Part shown: in pieces, positions 6,218 through 6,581 of the stretch
Layout of the letters: each line of letters begins with the position of its first letter
Position numbering within the stretch: the stretch's first letter is position 1
Origin: an uncultured Mollicutes bacterium
Lineage (GTDB): Bacteria > Bacillota_I > Bacilli_A > RFN20 > CAG-449
Direction: 5' to 3'
NCBI GenBank assembly: GCA_900551385.1
Contig: URVS01000082.1
Span: forward strand, 1 to 6,581
Length of the DNA: 6,581 nt
The notes under the pieces: model-generated
Told to the model about the DNA's origin: nothing
The model's database searches: none
Seen by the model: the letters and a program-made list of their open reading frames with translations, nothing else
Position numbers and translations under genes: made by a program

Positions 6218-6581
6218 TTATTTAACTGTAACAATACATGAAACAGTTGAATTAGTATCTATACTTTTTACAGTAATAGTTGTTGTACCACTTGCAAGGG
6301 CAGTAATAAGACCATCATTATTGATTGTAGCAACAGATTGATTTGAAGAAGTCCATTCAAAACCACTAATAGTAGGAGTTTGATCTTTTTCACAAGTTAC
6401 AGCAACAGCAGTAATTGTTTTAGTTTCATTTACATTTAATGTAATCTCTGTATCACTTAATTTTATTGATCTAGTTCTATAAACATGTTTAGCGTTAATA
6501 TAATCTTGTTTTGTCGCACCATAATGAATATCAAGTTTTGGAACATAGAAAGCAAAACTTGAACTAAATCCTTCAGGAGCA
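6218..6581 (-). CDS. C-terminal end of a protein with a terminal BIG2 Ig-like domain (N-terminus outside window)
   Basis: An open frame enters from the right edge and runs 120 codons to TAA at 6220-6218. It is too truncated to show a start or export signal. The last 80 or so residues form a clear bacterial Ig-like group 2 domain: IKLSDTEITLNVNETKTI, then FEWTSSNQSVATINNDGLI, ASGTTTITV and a final CIVTVK strand. This is the classic W-(T/S)-S-S-(N/D)-x-S-V-A-T-(I/V) core followed by G-x-(I/V)-x-(A/G)-L. The preceding 36 residues (FYVPKLDIHYG, then HVYRTR) look like the end of another beta domain that I cannot name. BIG2 domains occur in exported surface proteins, and the tight coupling to the next lipoprotein gene supports that. 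The N-terminal domain will decide the function; binding or an enzyme with a BIG2 tail are both possible. Confidence 0.85.
   Translation of the reverse strand, partial: APEGFSSSFAFYVPKLDIHYGATKQDYINAKHVYRTRSIKLSDTEITLNVNETKTITAVAVTCEKDQTPTISGFEWTSSNQSVATINNDGLITALASGTTTITVKSIDTNSTVSCIVTVK

Larger units (their letters stand above)
1621..6581 (-). other. Operon of at least three extracytoplasmic protein genes
   Basis: The BIG2-ended gene, the 555-residue lipoprotein and the 947-residue lipoprotein follow one another on the minus strand with gaps of 11 and 18 bases that hold only ribosome binding sites. The only strong intrinsic terminator seen lies after the last gene. The promoter is beyond the right edge, so more genes may belong to the unit. 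Co-transcription is inferred from spacing. Confidence 0.75.

Noticed and set aside
1..6581. UGA-as-Trp genetic code, suggested by extreme AT content and Mollicutes-like lipoproteins
   Set aside because: All Trp codons seen are TGG (six in the reductase alone), no reading frame contains an internal TGA, and full-length products result with the standard code.

Overview
The window is strongly AT-rich (roughly three quarters A+T by eye). Every gene lies on the minus strand, and wherever a start is visible it follows a Gram-positive style purine-rich ribosome binding site. Tryptophan is written TGG, all complete genes end in TAA, and no gene needs TGA read as Trp, so the standard bacterial code fits. 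Three of the five genes begin with a lipoprotein signal peptide, and two of those run into a Ser/Thr-rich linker. Together this suggests an uncultured, low-GC Bacillota, perhaps a gut member of the Bacilli/Erysipelotrichia/RF39-like lineages. That placement is inference from style, not from a marker gene.

Layout in the direction of transcription (right to left). The right edge (6581-6218) holds the C-terminal end of a protein that finishes with a bacterial Ig-like group 2 (BIG2) domain. Eleven bases later comes a 555-residue lipoprotein (6206-4539) with one BIG2 domain followed by about 450 residues that appear to be two copies of a domain I cannot name. Eighteen bases further is a 947-residue lipoprotein (4520-1677) made almost entirely of about nine degenerate InlB-B-like (Flg_new_2-type) beta repeats. 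A strong intrinsic terminator (1655-1621) closes this group, which reads as one operon for extracytoplasmic proteins; its promoter lies beyond the right edge.

Next comes an independent gene with its own sigma-A promoter (1592-1565): a 285-residue aldo/keto reductase (1536-679). Its catalytic tetrad is intact, but the usual C-terminal IPKS cofactor motif is replaced. Its best start is the ATG at 1536; a longer reading from a TTG at 1560 is not supported.

After a 251-base, very AT-rich intergenic region with a plausible promoter, an inverted repeat over its -35 box and a flanking A6T6 tract, a fourth surface gene runs off the left edge (427-1). It encodes the N-terminus of another lipoprotein with the same beta-repeat type as the 947-residue protein.

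The locus is therefore mainly a cluster of surface lipoproteins built from Ig-like and InlB-like repeats, probably for adhesion or binding outside the cell, with one soluble oxidoreductase between two such units. I see no transposase, CRISPR array, tRNA or rRNA. The part with most claim to novelty is the duplicated unnamed domain in the 555-residue lipoprotein.
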